A stretch of DNA of 64,000 nucleotides from Theropithecus gelada. Lineage: Eukaryota > Chordata > Mammalia > Primates > Cercopithecidae. The translations under genes and the position numbers were made by a program. The stretch covers positions 60,457,284 through 60,521,283 of the forward strand of contig NC_037681.1 in the NCBI RefSeq assembly GCF_003255815.1, given 5' to 3'. The notes beneath the pieces were generated by a model. It was not told the DNA's origin. It did no database searches and saw only the letters and a program-made list of their open reading frames with translations. The stretch's first letter is position 1. Every line of letters begins with the position of its first letter. This document shows positions 21,691-32,990 of this stretch, piece by piece.

Positions 21691-22604
21691 TAACTTTTTG
21701 ATGATAATTATGATGCGTTATTGTGATTAAATTCTAAAACAAAGCTATTATATTCCTAAACAATTTCAGTGTCCATATTTTTGTTTGTATATATAACTAA
21801 TTATTCTTCTAAAGCAACAGCATTGGGAAGTTATTGTTGAGTCAATATGTTTATTTTACTGAGGGGCAGTAATCAGATGTGTGAGCATTAGTTTCTCACA
21901 GTTGTTAGCACAGAGTTGCATATAGTACTGTTTTATAAATATTTTAATCTTTTGCAATCATGATTACATCTCTATCATTCCTAAACCAGGCTATTTTTAC
22001 TCTTTTTTCTCTCTCAGTCTGATTCGTCTTGTCATCAACTCATCTTTCTGTAAGTAGATGGCCATCATGCCTTCTTCTTGTCAGTACATGTGGCAGTGAC
22101 TCCCAGATATCTCTGATTCTGCTCACCTACCTTTGCTTATGCGTTGTGAAGGTGGTGGGGAGGGTGGACGAGAAGTTGACGGAGGAAAGGGACAAGATGC
22201 TTTCATGGCTTAATGCCTAAGTGGCTGGAAGTTTGGGCGTGACCTCAACCATGCGAAGAAACCCTGAGCTAGTTTTGTGCCTGCGGTGTGTGGGTGTGCA
22301 GTGAGAGTGAGATTTCAGGGTCAGCACGGAGCAGCATTTGTCATGTGCATTTGTGGTGCTGGCAGAACATTAAGATGGAGACACCCTGTGGCTTTTTAGA
22401 AATACAGAAGTTGAATTTTAGAGTTTGTGCCTGTATTTGGTAGTTACTTCAGAAGAGAAGTTAAAAGCAAAGCAATTGAGGCACAACAAAAAAAGATTCC
22501 TTCACTTATGGTATGGAGGAAGGAATAGGAAGCAGTTAAGAGGATAGAGAGGAGGACTGTGGAAAGAAGACATTGCTCTGCAAGTCAAAAAGTAACAGTT
22601 GCAT
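21691..22604. other. Unassigned DNA
   Basis: No gene recognised. The segment at 22030-22330 is a little richer in G and in CpG than its surroundings, but it has no splice-bounded frame that I can support. Confidence 0.4.
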
Positions 22605-22650
22605 GAGAGTAGCTGGCACATAATAGACACAAAGTAATTATTAAATGAAT
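22605..22650 (+). mobile_element. MIR/L2 3'-tail fragment
   Basis: 'agctggcacataatagacacaaagtaattattaaatgaatgaatg' is the terminal motif of MIR or L2. Only the tail is left. Confidence 0.55.
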
Positions 22651-24218
22651 GAATGGAAGGGCATTGGACTATGCTAAATAGTACAGGCCATTCAAGGAGA
22701 ATGCAGACTCATTCCTGGCTCTATTTTACATCTTTTTTGTATTCATTTGTTAATTTTATTTCTTGTTTTGTTTAGTATTCACTCTCCCACCTCGGTTTTA
22801 ATTTATTTTACCTTGCTGCCTAAACTCATTTTGGAACAAAATAACATATTCAGAAACAAAAGTATTTTTTTCAAGGTGACTATAAATTAGCATGATTTTA
22901 AAAACTAAGGAATGAATATATTTTCTATTCTCATTGCACCAGGAGATTTCTGCCCCAAAGAACTTTATTATTAGGCTGTGAGTAAGCACATTGCCATAAG
23001 GACTTTACCCCTGATGCTTCTAGATGGCATCATCATTATATAAATAGATTTTCAGATATAAAATATTTCCATGTAATTTCTATCCCAATGAATAGTAAAA
23101 TACAGGCACATAAGGGTCTATATTTAATGCCATGTTAAGAAAAGATAACAAATGATAATAGTGATAATAGTGGTGACTTATAAGTATGCATGTGTGTATA
23201 CATATTAAACATACATGCAGTTATAAATCTTTATATAGAACATTTCTGAGGGAACCAAGGAGATGTGACTGCTTATTAATTACCTGACAATTTTCCTTCC
23301 TAGATATTGAAGAAGTTAGAATTTTGGTTTTTGGTTTTGGCACTGTCAATCCCAATCTTTCCTTACTCTCCACTTTACAAGCTGCCTCTCCTGCCTTGCC
23401 TGCCTTGCCTTTAACTAAACATCGAGGACCTTGCCTTCAACAAAGCCTGCGGGGCTTCACCATGTCCACGTGCTGCTGCACACAGGTGGCGGCTCTCCTG
23501 GGCTACCAGCCTTTAGCCATCTATCTCCAGCTGGGGTGCCGTGCATTTTGCAGCCAGGAGTCAATTTCTCTTTCTGAAGCCTGTCTGTTCTTTTGGCAGC
23601 CACACACAGAAGTGGAGTGAATTGGTAGTGAGCATGGGAACGGGGAAGGAGAAGAGTGCGACTATCTGTGGAGAGAATCTATTTGGTGACAGTTTCAGCC
23701 GCACCCACGAACCTCTAAGCAAGAAGCCATTCCATTGGCTTGACTCTTAATGTTTATCTCTGATATAAACAGCAGAAAGATGGGCTAGAGAGATAAAACT
23801 AAACAGTGCATTTTCCTTGGACAGCAAATACTGCACATTATACCATTTTGTGTTTCCACAGTGCTATTGACAGCTATTGGCGTAATGTTTCTACCTCAAA
23901 ATGTGGGTCACATGCTAAAGCAGACAGATAGGACTGAGTAGGTAAAGGAGGTAAGGTGAAATTAAAAGTATTTTAGAAGTCCTCAAGATAAGCCTATTCA
24001 CATTTCATTTCCCCCTCATGTAGGAGAAGAAAAACTGATACTGTATAGGAAAGAAACTTGCTTGAATTGTGGCATGTCAAATCGTTCAAATTTCACAAAC
24101 TTGGATTCCTGAGGCCTTGTTTTTATAGGACCTTCCTGTGTTTTAGATGTCATTTATAGCACACACTTGCAGTATCATTGTTATTTCAGCTCCAGTTACC
24201 AGTATACTTGTGTACACA
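22651..24218. other. Unassigned DNA
   Basis: No gene supported. A 98-codon frame at 23324-23620 with several cysteines lies in a locally GC-richer patch, but it has no domain or splice context. A short CCTTG repeat lies near 23394-23412. Confidence 0.4.
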
Positions 24219-24250
<32 letters not shown>

Positions 24251-24258
24251 CATATATG
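24219..24258 (+). repeat. (TG)n(TA)n compound microsatellite
   Basis: A TG run passes directly into a TA run with a CA interruption near 24251. Such compound repeats are often length-variable. Confidence 0.92.
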
Positions 24259-25644
24259 CAATTATAACTCTCCAAATGCAAGTAAATATTGTATAACTTA
24301 AGGATCTAAGCTGGAGTTCTCAGAGTTCTTAAGTAACAGGGCTCTGAATGTGATAACTCAGTAGTCCCTGTTACTATTTAATTTATGACAATTCCTAGTG
24401 TTGGCAATCATTTACGTATTTATTTCATGTTTCTGTACTTCAGTAGCTGCCTAGCTTTCACACAGTACTTTTGGAACTAATAAACCTATTCCATTACCTT
24501 GTTGGATGTGGTTTCACTTTCAATCTATTGTGGTTGGTTGCCGTGGCCTAATTAAAAGGATATAGCAGCTATGTTACTTAATTTCACAAATGACTCGCTT
24601 AATGCCCTTCACAGGAAGTGTGTCTTCTCTAGAACATTTCAACTGAATTTTTTTATTTTTCTGACTTCTCCTCAGTGGACCTGTTGTTGACTGATATCTC
24701 ATCTGTCACTTTGTGTTGGGTCTACATTTTTTTCAGCTTTAAGAATACTTTTACTTACATAAAATTATTTTGTTAAAAGAAAAGTATTTTCATTCTAAAT
24801 TTGTTATTGATAAATGCAGCCTTATTTATTAAACTAAAAGAGGAAGAGAATGATGAGCTGGAATCTCTCTGTGGCACCTTGGATGGTCTTTGGATTCCAA
24901 GGAATTTGAGTCAGTTATCAACATCTTTTAGTTATATCTTCCAGGGTTTCTTCTAGATTTTCTTTCTTCCATTACACTTTGAATTATTCTGTACCACATT
25001 AGCCTCTGAATCCTGGTACAATAGAGTTGATTGTGTATGACTATCTGAGATAATACAAATGGTTAATATTATAGAAAGACTATATTTTCCATTAGAATGC
25101 AATTTTGTGATTAAATTTGAATTTCCATGTCTGGAGTCCTGGTTACTCTCAGTATTTCCTCCCAAATAATGATGTCACCAACACAGGAGAATAATAGGAA
25201 ACAGCCTGGTACTCCTATCTTACTATTTCTCCTCAATACTTCTGTTCTTTATTCTTTGTGCTAGGAGTAGATTGTGCTCTTCTCAGAAATACAGCTGAAA
25301 CCAGTCCAAGTTCTAACTGATCTACCCTCATTTTCTTTCTGTCCAAATCCCATCCCAATGCAACTTTTTTTTTTTTTTAAACTGGAATGGGGAGAATATT
25401 AAATATTATTTCTTAAATATTTTGACAGATGGGCTGAAAGTTTTATAGAAAATATAACAATCAGCTTTCTGATTTAAGAAAACCATCTTCAACAAAAAGG
25501 ATACTTGGTGGCAGGACGTTGAGAGAAAGTTTCTGAGTGTGTAGGAGAGGCAAGCTAGATCCGAGGTAGCAAAGGGTTGGGAAACTAAGGGAGTCTTAAG
25601 CTGAAGAAGCCAGGTGCCCACCCAGGGCCATGCTGCAGAGCTGC
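24259..25644. other. Unassigned AT-rich DNA
   Basis: No gene or named repeat recognised. A T12 run lies near 25367-25378. Confidence 0.4.
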
Positions 25645-25830
25645 TATTTTCTAAATTTTTTATTTGCATAAATATAAGGAGCACAAGTGCACTTTTGGTA
25701 CATGGATATATTACATAGTGGTGAAGTCTGGGCTTTTAGGGTACTCATCACACGAATCATGAATGCTGTGCCCATAAAGTAATTCCTCATCCCTCATTCC
25801 CCTCCCAACACTTCTCATTAATTTGACCTC
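25645..25830 (-). mobile_element. L1 3'-UTR fragment, antisense
   Basis: 'ggtacatggatatattacatagtggtgaagtctgggctttta' and 'cccataaagtaattcctcatccctcattcccctccc' are the reverse of an L1P/L1MA 3' UTR. The T-rich tail is at about 25650. The element is heavily truncated and does not reach ORF2. Confidence 0.7.
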
Positions 25831-27092
25831 TGAGTTTCCTTCTGCCTCTGTTTCGCTTCCTAAAGATTTTGTGTCCAGGAACAAGCATCTTATTAACTCA
25901 TAGATCCTGTAAATTTCCACAGGAGGACCCCACCAGGGGGAGGGTGCATATGGAGAGGGAAAGAGTATTAGAAATTACCCTCCCATAAACCTGTGCTAAT
26001 TGGCCTCTCTCTCTAAGAAATACCCAATGCTGATTGGAAGACACATAGATAGGATGTTAAGACAACCACAAATAAGTAAAACATCTGAAAAATAATTGCT
26101 GTATCAAATAAAAAGATAGAATTATCTTCAGGAGCAAAGTCTAGTCAATAGTGTTTGAGGAAAAAATCTAAACTGTGCACTCGGAGAGCTTTGTCGTTAG
26201 AAGCCCAGTAAAGAGATTCCTCATTCAAGGCTGACCCAAATGCAGGGCTGAGCCTAAACTGTAATCAAGGGATGGGGAGAGGAACCTCATCCACCTGTCC
26301 ATACAGGATGTCACCCCTTGGAACCACCCGCCCCATGGCTCCTTAGATTGGATCAAGAGGCAGTGGAGCCCCTTGCTCCATTTTGAAGCCTCAGGCCTCT
26401 GGATCCAGCTGCAGCTGCTGTGAGGTCTGAGCTCCCACCAACCCAGCTGGCTTGCTCCATATCACTATTTATCCCTGACATCCTCCAAAAGATGATCCCC
26501 TCTGGATTCTGTGCTTTCCAACAAACAGAACCAGATTAAGGGGTGTGCTAGACTTCTTACAAATGTTGGGAATGTAGGGGTATAGTTAACACAGATTTCC
26601 TTATGTGGAGTGTAAATTTACCCCACTTCAGCTAGTATCCCCAGATTACAACCTCAAGTAAAAGTAAAATGTGTGTCATCTCTACCAATTTCATCTCTGT
26701 GTCTACACATTGCATCCATCAGCCTTATGATCAGCCAGCTGGCACCTCGTGTCCCACTTGGCTAGAGAAACTGAACAATACATGGCATTGTTCCATTTAC
26801 TGAAAATGAGTGATTTATTATTTAAAATCCAAGTATTTTAACACGCTTTCCAAGAAATTATCTGGTTTAGAAAATAAAAAACTGAAGAAGGAGGAGGTGG
26901 AGGAAGAGAGAAATGGGGAACTTTTCTGACATGGAAAACTTATCTGACATGAAAAGAAGGCAAAAAAAATGTTGAGTAACTCTTTCTAATGATGATTCAG
27001 AAAACGGGAGAGGGGCTCTTGATCTTCAGTCTTTTCTTGACCCCTGTGGTATTGTCCAAGCCTCAGCAATTCCATGACATCTGGTAGTTCTG
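25831..27092. other. Unassigned DNA
   Basis: No gene or repeat recognised. The segment around 26230-26470 is GC-richer and carries a purine-rich GGA run near 26885-26910. No coding frame can be supported. Confidence 0.4.
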
Positions 27093-27343
27093 TTTTTCCT
27101 TTCCTTTCCCCTTTCCTTTCCTTGCTTTTTCTCTTCTCTTCCGCTCTTGCTCTCACACTGGCTTTCGCTTCCAGGCTGGAGTGCAGTGGCGCAGGTCACC
27201 ACCCCAACTAGTTTTTGTATTTTTTAATGGAGACGGGGTTTCAGCATGTTGGCCAGGATGGTCTCAATCTCTTGACCTCGTGATCCACCCGCCTCATCCT
27301 CCCAAAGTGCTGAGATTACAGGTGTAAGCCACTTGTGCCCAGC
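27093..27343 (-). mobile_element. Alu with large internal deletion, antisense
   Basis: After a (CCTTT)-type tail, the right arm reads to 'ggagtgcagtggcgca' and then jumps to 'ccaccccaactagtttttg'. About 80-100 bases that normally hold the 'ctcactgcaacctc...gctgggattacagg' portion are missing. The left arm is complete to 'gcccagctgg'. Left-arm features ('gacctcgtgatccacccgcc') fit AluS or AluY. The flanks agtt(ct)gtttttc and ggttctctgttttc are similar but not a clean duplication. Confidence 0.9.
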
Positions 27344-27755
27344 TGGTTCTCTGTTTTCATACCATTTCCACTGAGAATGGGGATCCTTTCTAGGTCTGGG
27401 AATCCTGGTACTGAGAACCTGCCTCCCTGGGGCATACAAGCCATTGTTTTGTCCATGTTCACAGTGGAGTGAAAAGTTCCTTGCTGACTTAAGGACTCAT
27501 AGATCTTTCATCCACCTTCCAAGCTCTGAAAACCTCCTGCTAATATGGAGGAAATCCCCTTTTCTTCATGTTTTTCTTCTTGCACTCCTTATCTTTAAAT
27601 CTTCCGAGTCACCTAGCAAAATCTCCACAGTGGATTTAGGCTTTTGGAACAAAATCAGGATAGATTGGGTTTGTGCAGCTCACTGCTTCCTGCCAGTTCC
27701 TCCCAAGGTAGGAAGCACTGAGCCGTCAGGGAGGTATCAGACAGCCTATAACCTG
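27344..27755. other. Unassigned DNA
   Basis: A 105-codon plus-strand frame at 27444-27761 runs through this stretch but has no recognised domain. No repeat family identified. Confidence 0.35.
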
Positions 27756-27900
27756 TGTTAGGTGGAATAACGACCCCCTTAAGATGTCCATGTCATAATT
27801 CCCGGAAGCTGTGACCTACAGAACTATAAAATGAAACATTGTGTTGTTTTAAGTCACTAAGGCTGTGGTAACCTGTTTTGGCAATAATAGAAAAAAAATA
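27756..27900 (+). mobile_element. MLT1-type LTR with internal deletion, sense
   Basis: It starts 'tgttaggtggaataacgaccccc' and ends 'ttttaagtcactaaggctgtggtaacctgttttggcaataatag', the beginning and end of an MLT1 (MaLR) LTR. Only about 145 bp remain of an LTR usually longer than 350 bp, so the centre has been deleted. It is solo and non-coding. Confidence 0.65.
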
Positions 27901-28289
27901 TACAATCCATGTATTTTCTTCCTGGGTTTGAAGCCATCTGAGGAATGAGGCACAGAAGGCAGAAAGATGAAGATAAAAAATATTAGTGTTACGACTGAGG
28001 AAGGTGATTTGAGAAAGTGACTTTTTATTTCTGCTCTCTGTGGACTTTCAAATACTTTCCTCCTGAATCAGAAAGTCTCATGCACCCAGCCACTGCTAGA
28101 GCTCTGCTAACTCATTCTCCATGAACCTGCCCCAGGGAGGTTCCACTTGGCTGGGAGCAGATAATGTGTGCATCCTGAGAGCAGGCAGAACCAAGAGCAG
28201 GGAAACTTTGAAGACCCTCAGCTAAGCACTTGTTGACTTCTTACAGGTTCACCAATCAGGCATGTCACTCTGTCTTGGAAAGGGAGAGT
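27901..28289. other. Unassigned DNA
   Basis: No gene or repeat recognised. Confidence 0.4.
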
Positions 28290-29340
28290 GATGGAGCTAG
28301 GGATGCTGGAAATACTGAGGCAGGATAAGTAAAACTAAGAGGTCATACTGACTTTTCTCCTTGTGTGAAGCCCATCAGACTCTGCATCCCTTGTACCCTT
28401 GTGTGTCAGCGCCTAATTCTTTTGCAAGATAAGCAGTCCTACAGGATCCCAGTTGACCATCAGGTGATTAGAAGTACCCGATACCTAGGATGGCCCAGGA
28501 AACGGGAGAAAAAAGGCTTTTATTCCTGATGTAGCTTCTGCAATCTTCAGCCAATCAGCACTGAGAGCCCAAGAAGCTATTAGCTACAAATTCCTGCCTT
28601 GGGATCGGGGCAGGGACTTCTCCATGGTCCTGCATGTGCAGCGGGCTCAAGATTTAGCTTATAGCAACCATTTCCTCATGTTAATAGTGAAAAAAACACA
28701 CCTTTAAGTGGAGACTTTATATACTAATCATATACGCATTGTATGTTGGAGGATGTAGATACTAAGGACATGCTCCAACTGCAGGTCCGGCTTTGCATAC
28801 TTGACCAGTATTTTATGAATATGCATGTACAGCTCCCATAAAGGGAATTCCTCTTAAGGCACTAGCTGCTGTCTCTCCCTTTGAGCAGCCTATTCTGCCT
28901 TTCAGAGCGTACTGTTGCTTTGCAAAAAACTCCTTTGCCTACCCTTTTTTTTTTTTTTTTTTGAGATGGAGTCTCGCTCTGTCACCAGTCTGGAATGCAG
29001 TGGCCCGATCTCGGCTTATTGCAACCTCTGCCTCCCGAGTTCAAGCGATTCTCCTGCCTCAGCCTCCTGAGTAGCTGGGATTACAGGCACACACCACTAC
29101 ACCCAGCTACTTTTTGTATTTTTAGTAGGGACCTGGTTTCAGCATATTGGCCAAGATGGTCTCAATCTCTTGATCTCGTGATCCCCCTGCCTCGGCCTCC
29201 CAAAGTGCTGGGATTACAGGCGTGAGCTGCCGCGCCTGGCCCCTTTGCCTACTCTTGCTTTGGACTGGCTCTCAAATTCTTTTGTGTGGCAAAGTCAAGA
29301 ACCTGAACTGCTCCACCAGCACCAGTGTTATTCCAGGAGA
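28290..29340 (+). repeat. Probable ERV1-class solo LTR, split by an Alu
   Basis: The right part has the layout of a gammaretrovirus-like LTR: a CCAAT motif ('cagccaatcagcac' near 28550), 'ataaagggaattcctc' near 28838, 'ttctgcctttcagagcgtactgttgctttgcaa', then (after the Alu) 'actcttgctttggactggctctcaaattctttt' and 'gtcaagaacctgaac'. The position expected to hold AATAAA reads 'caaaaaac', so the poly(A) signal seems mutated. The left edge and family are uncertain. No internal retroviral region adjoins it. Confidence 0.45.
28943..29241 (-). mobile_element. AluS-type element, antisense
   Basis: A full-length reverse Alu has a T18 tail and ends 'gagctgccgcgcctggcc'. It is flanked by an exact 11-bp duplication, cctttgcctac, at 28932-28942 and 29242-29252. 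It interrupts a probable LTR just after its mutated poly(A)-signal position. Confidence 0.95.
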
Positions 29341-29589
29341 ACTTCCTCCATAAGGAGCATGAGGTCAGGGCAGTAGAGTCCTCCTCTAACATCAGCTACC
29401 TGACTAAACTGGTGAAGAGAAGGAGAAAATAGAGGAAGAAACTTCATATCTCAAAAATTATCCTTCCACATGCTTAATGCAAGTAATAACTTCTCATTTT
29501 GAACATAAAAAGATAATTTTGTTCATAAAGATCAGATTCTCCCCTATTCTCTTTAAATAAATGTTGACGAATATTCAAGGAAATATAAT
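29341..29589. other. Unassigned DNA
   Basis: No gene or repeat recognised. Confidence 0.35.
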
Positions 29590-31110
29590 TGAAAGGGGGA
29601 TGTCAAATTATTACTCTTCCTCCAAACTGTCTGGCTCAATTTGTCCCTGCTTTTATGTATCCCCTTTTATGCCATTCTTTGTACTTTCTCTCCCTTGGTG
29701 TAACCTACACTCCACCTTTTCTTTTTGTCTCCTACTATTTGTTATTCAGATCTCATATTCCATGGTTAACAAACTTCCTTATATCTTCAAGCCCTCCACT
29801 TAATAATCCTTATACCTCCTGTTTGTAGCAGGAACCTGGGTCTCTCCTGAGGATGACACTTCCTCTGCTGTGTCCTTCCCCTTATCTCAGGCTCAGAGGT
29901 TTCACGGTGTGATTGTCAATCCCTAAGGCTTCTAGATCATGATTCTGCCTCCTTTCCTTTAGGGTTCAAGAGATTTGGTTCTATCACTTTGTAATCTCTC
30001 CTTTTTGCCGTTATTTACTGACCACCCACTCACTCATTCTCATTTGGTTTTCAATTCTAATTATATCAACCTTTACATTCCCAAGCCCAGTCAGAACCCT
30101 GGGTGGTTTTCATGCTCTGTGAACAACCCATCCAACACTTAGGTCTCATCTTTTTTTTTTTCTCTTCAGGGACCTTTTCTCCCACTCATTTTCAGTCTTG
30201 CTTAGCCATAGTCTGGAGCCAAAACTGTTTCAAAATTGTAATTCAGACTCATCACTCTGAGCTTTCTGGCTCAATTATTTTTATGGCACCTCTTATTCCA
30301 TCACATTGGGACTTCTCATTCAATGACTCTTCTGTCTTTCACCACTCTCTCACTGTTATCCAGCTTATGTGCAATATTCTATAATTGAAACTACTCTTGT
30401 TCGAATAACCTAACCTCCCATTCTTATGTTAATTACACTAACCCGGAGAAACCCGGAGCCCTGGAGGAATTCAACCACTCACTTTCTCATGTTCTTGTAG
30501 CTGATCTTTTGGGTATTACTTGAGAAAGTTCTATTTTTTACAGATTGAGACATTGTAAATTTGTGGTCATCATCTCCATCTGAGGGATAAAGTATTTCAC
30601 TCAGTTCGTTCTCCTATTGCGAACTGTCTCACTGCCCTCAAACTTCCAAGCCAAATATCTCCACCTTCCACTAAGCTCGTGGATCAGAGGAACAGCCTCA
30701 ATTTTATGCTACAAAGTTCATAAATCTCCCCTCATTTTAATCCTATTTGCCTCCTTTTGTCCTGCTGCCATGGAGGAGGTATCTCTCCTGTTCTAACAGC
30801 CCAATTCCTATACACTATTCTCCATGCCACACCCTACTTATTTTCCAGACCTCGCTTTTGCTAAATTCCTCCTAATTCCAGGATCTGTAATTTCTCCAAC
30901 TCTATTGCCTTACTGTAATCAGTTTGTAAACATTCTCAAATTTTTTCCTTTTGAAAAAAATCCAGAAAATGAAAAAAGCCACCAGGTGGAGTAGGCATGA
31001 GGGTGAGAAGTCAGTATGATTAACAAAATTGCTAGGGTGGGGATTAGGGTGGAGGTGTAGGGTAAACTTTGAAGGGGCCTGGGGCTAATTTCAGATCACA
31101 ACTTTTAGCT
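29590..31110 (+). mobile_element. Pyrimidine-rich tract, possible L2/CR1-like remnant
   Basis: This 1.5-kb tract is strongly C+T-biased on the plus strand, with many 'cctcc', 'ctctctcc' and 'tttctc' phrases typical of the L2 open reading frame region. It lies directly upstream of a better-supported L2 segment. No clear anchor motif allows a firm assignment. No intact frame remains; the overlapping frames at 29561-29828 and 30103-30384 are accidental. Confidence 0.35.
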
Positions 31111-31119
31111 GTTGGTCCT

Positions 31120-31424
31120 TTTTTTTTTTTTTTTTGAAACGCAGTTTTGCTCTTGTTGCCCAGGTTGGAGTGCAGTGGTGCGATCTCAGCTCACTGCAAC
31201 CTCTACCTCCCGAGTTCGAGAGATTCTCCTGCCTCAGCCTCCTGAGTAGCTGGTAGCTGGGATTTCAGGCATGCAACACCACACCTAGCTAATTTTGTAT
31301 TTTTCGTAGAGACGGTGTTTCTCCATGTTGGTCAGGCTGGTGTTGAACTCCCGACCTCAGGTGATTCGCCTGCCTCAGCCTCTCAAAGTGCTGGGATTAC
31401 AGGCGTGAGCCACCGCACCTGACC
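31120..31424 (-). mobile_element. AluS-type element, antisense
   Basis: A reverse Alu from the T18 tail to 'gtgagccaccgcacctgacc'. A short tggtcct duplication is seen at 31113-31119 and 31425-31431. The right arm contains a 7-bp tandem duplication (gtagctg twice, near 31246-31259). It separates the two L2-like tracts. Confidence 0.93.
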
Positions 31425-31431
31425 TGGTCCT

Positions 31432-32990
31432 CTCTTGCTAGGAGTAACAGCCCACAACTGTTTTCACCTGGACCAAATCACTTCTTGGCAGTCCTGCTTT
31501 ACCTTCCACTTCTCCCTCCAGCTACTTCATGAAGGAGTTGTTCTCACTAACCATCTCTATTTTTAATGTTACTCCTCCATCCACCATAATGTGGTTCCGC
31601 TTCCATCACTGCGTTGTAACTGCTTCTGCTAGGATCCTTCATGTTGTTAAATGTGATGGACCTCATGGAAACATGTATTATTGTTGGCCACTCCTTTTCC
31701 GGAAAACTCTATTCTCTACAGTCTCTCTGGTTGTTCTGGCTCAGTTTCTTTGATCAGCTTTAAGTAGCTATCAGCTCTAGCCTGAAAAAGTTGGAGTTCT
31801 TTAGGGCTCCATTTCCACTTTCTACACCTCTCCTGGTCCATCTCCTTTGATTCATGGTTTCACTGACTAAACAAATCCATCTCTGACCCCAGCCAAGTCC
31901 CAGACACTTGTATACAGCTTCTTGTTTGATTTTCCCATTTAGATGTTTTAACACACCTTAAAATATTTTAGAAACATGTCCAAAACTGAACTTATCAACA
32001 TCTCCCACAAACCTGCTTATCCTCCAGGTTTTGAAAAAAATTTAACTTCTGTAAATAGCTCAAGACAGAGACTTGGCATTTATTCTTGCTTGATCCTGGT
32101 CAAACATTATTCCTGTTTGACCACACTATATTATGGAGGGTCTCTTGTAAATCTCTCAAATCTGTCCATAGCTGTTTCTAAAGGCTAGAATGCTAGTCTA
32201 TCTGCTTTTACTTCTTATCTGGACTGTGATATTAACCTTGTTTTTAATGTTCCTGCTGTTTATGGTTTTATTTTTGTTTTTACTGCTCTATCTTTAATGC
32301 CCAGAAAAGTCGTGGTCACCACTAGGTGTACAATATGAATGAGTGAGGTTACTCATTTTTGTCTTTTTCAAAAACTCTGGTCTACAGGCAAAATATTCAT
32401 AGAAAATCATAAGTCTGATCAAATCACCACTACTGTTTTTATAGCTTAAACACCTTCAATGGGTATATTTGCTTCCCAAATTAAGTCTAAAACTGGTTAA
32501 GCAACCCTTTGCCTCCGTCCACCTTTCCAACCCCATCATTCCCTGCTCTCCTTCAGCCACTTGGCTATCCCTCACTGGGCAACCTTCAATTCCTCTCTCA
32601 CTTCCAGGCCTTCAGTCATGCTCTTTGCTATGAAGCTCTTCACTAGATTCTTGTACTTTGCTAACTCTTGTTTGTTCTTCATCTTTCACTCAGCTACTCC
32701 TCCTTCAGACATGCCTAATCTGAGCTCCAGGTTGCTTTTCCCATTATACTCTCTGCTTCACGTTTCATAACACTTCTCACACCTTTGGAAATGTATGTAG
32801 TACCGGTATATTCCACACTAGCCCCAAAACCAGGACTCTTGTTCATCACCATTTTCCCAGCACATCTAATAGGAATAATGGCCGAGTAAAAGAACAAACA
32901 AATGAACCATGTATTCATCAACATGAATAATTTACATTCTCCTACCCCATCAATACAGTTGACTGTATATTCCTTTTGTTGTTCCTTCTT
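31432..32990 (+). mobile_element. L2 LINE fragment, sense
   Basis: Several L2 anchors occur in order: 'agttggagttctttagggctcc' near 31790, 'acatgtccaaaactgaact' near 31976, 'cccacaaacctgcttatcctcc' near 32004, 'aacaccttcaatgggtat' near 32448 and the 'cacctttccaaccccatcattccctgctctccttcagccac' stretch near 32520. L2 is an ancient CR1-like LINE that stopped moving long before primates. Reading frames are fully decayed. Ends are approximate. Confidence 0.7.

Noticed and set aside
23324..23620. 98-codon plus-strand frame in a GC-richer patch, considered as an exon
   Set aside because: No domain, no convincing splice sites, and an overlapping frame in another phase is equally open.
27344..27761. 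105-codon frame as a gene next to the Alu
   Set aside because: No domain or signal; its 3' end runs into an MLT1 LTR fragment.
28995..29225. 76-codon frame resembling predicted human proteins
   Set aside because: Translated antisense Alu.
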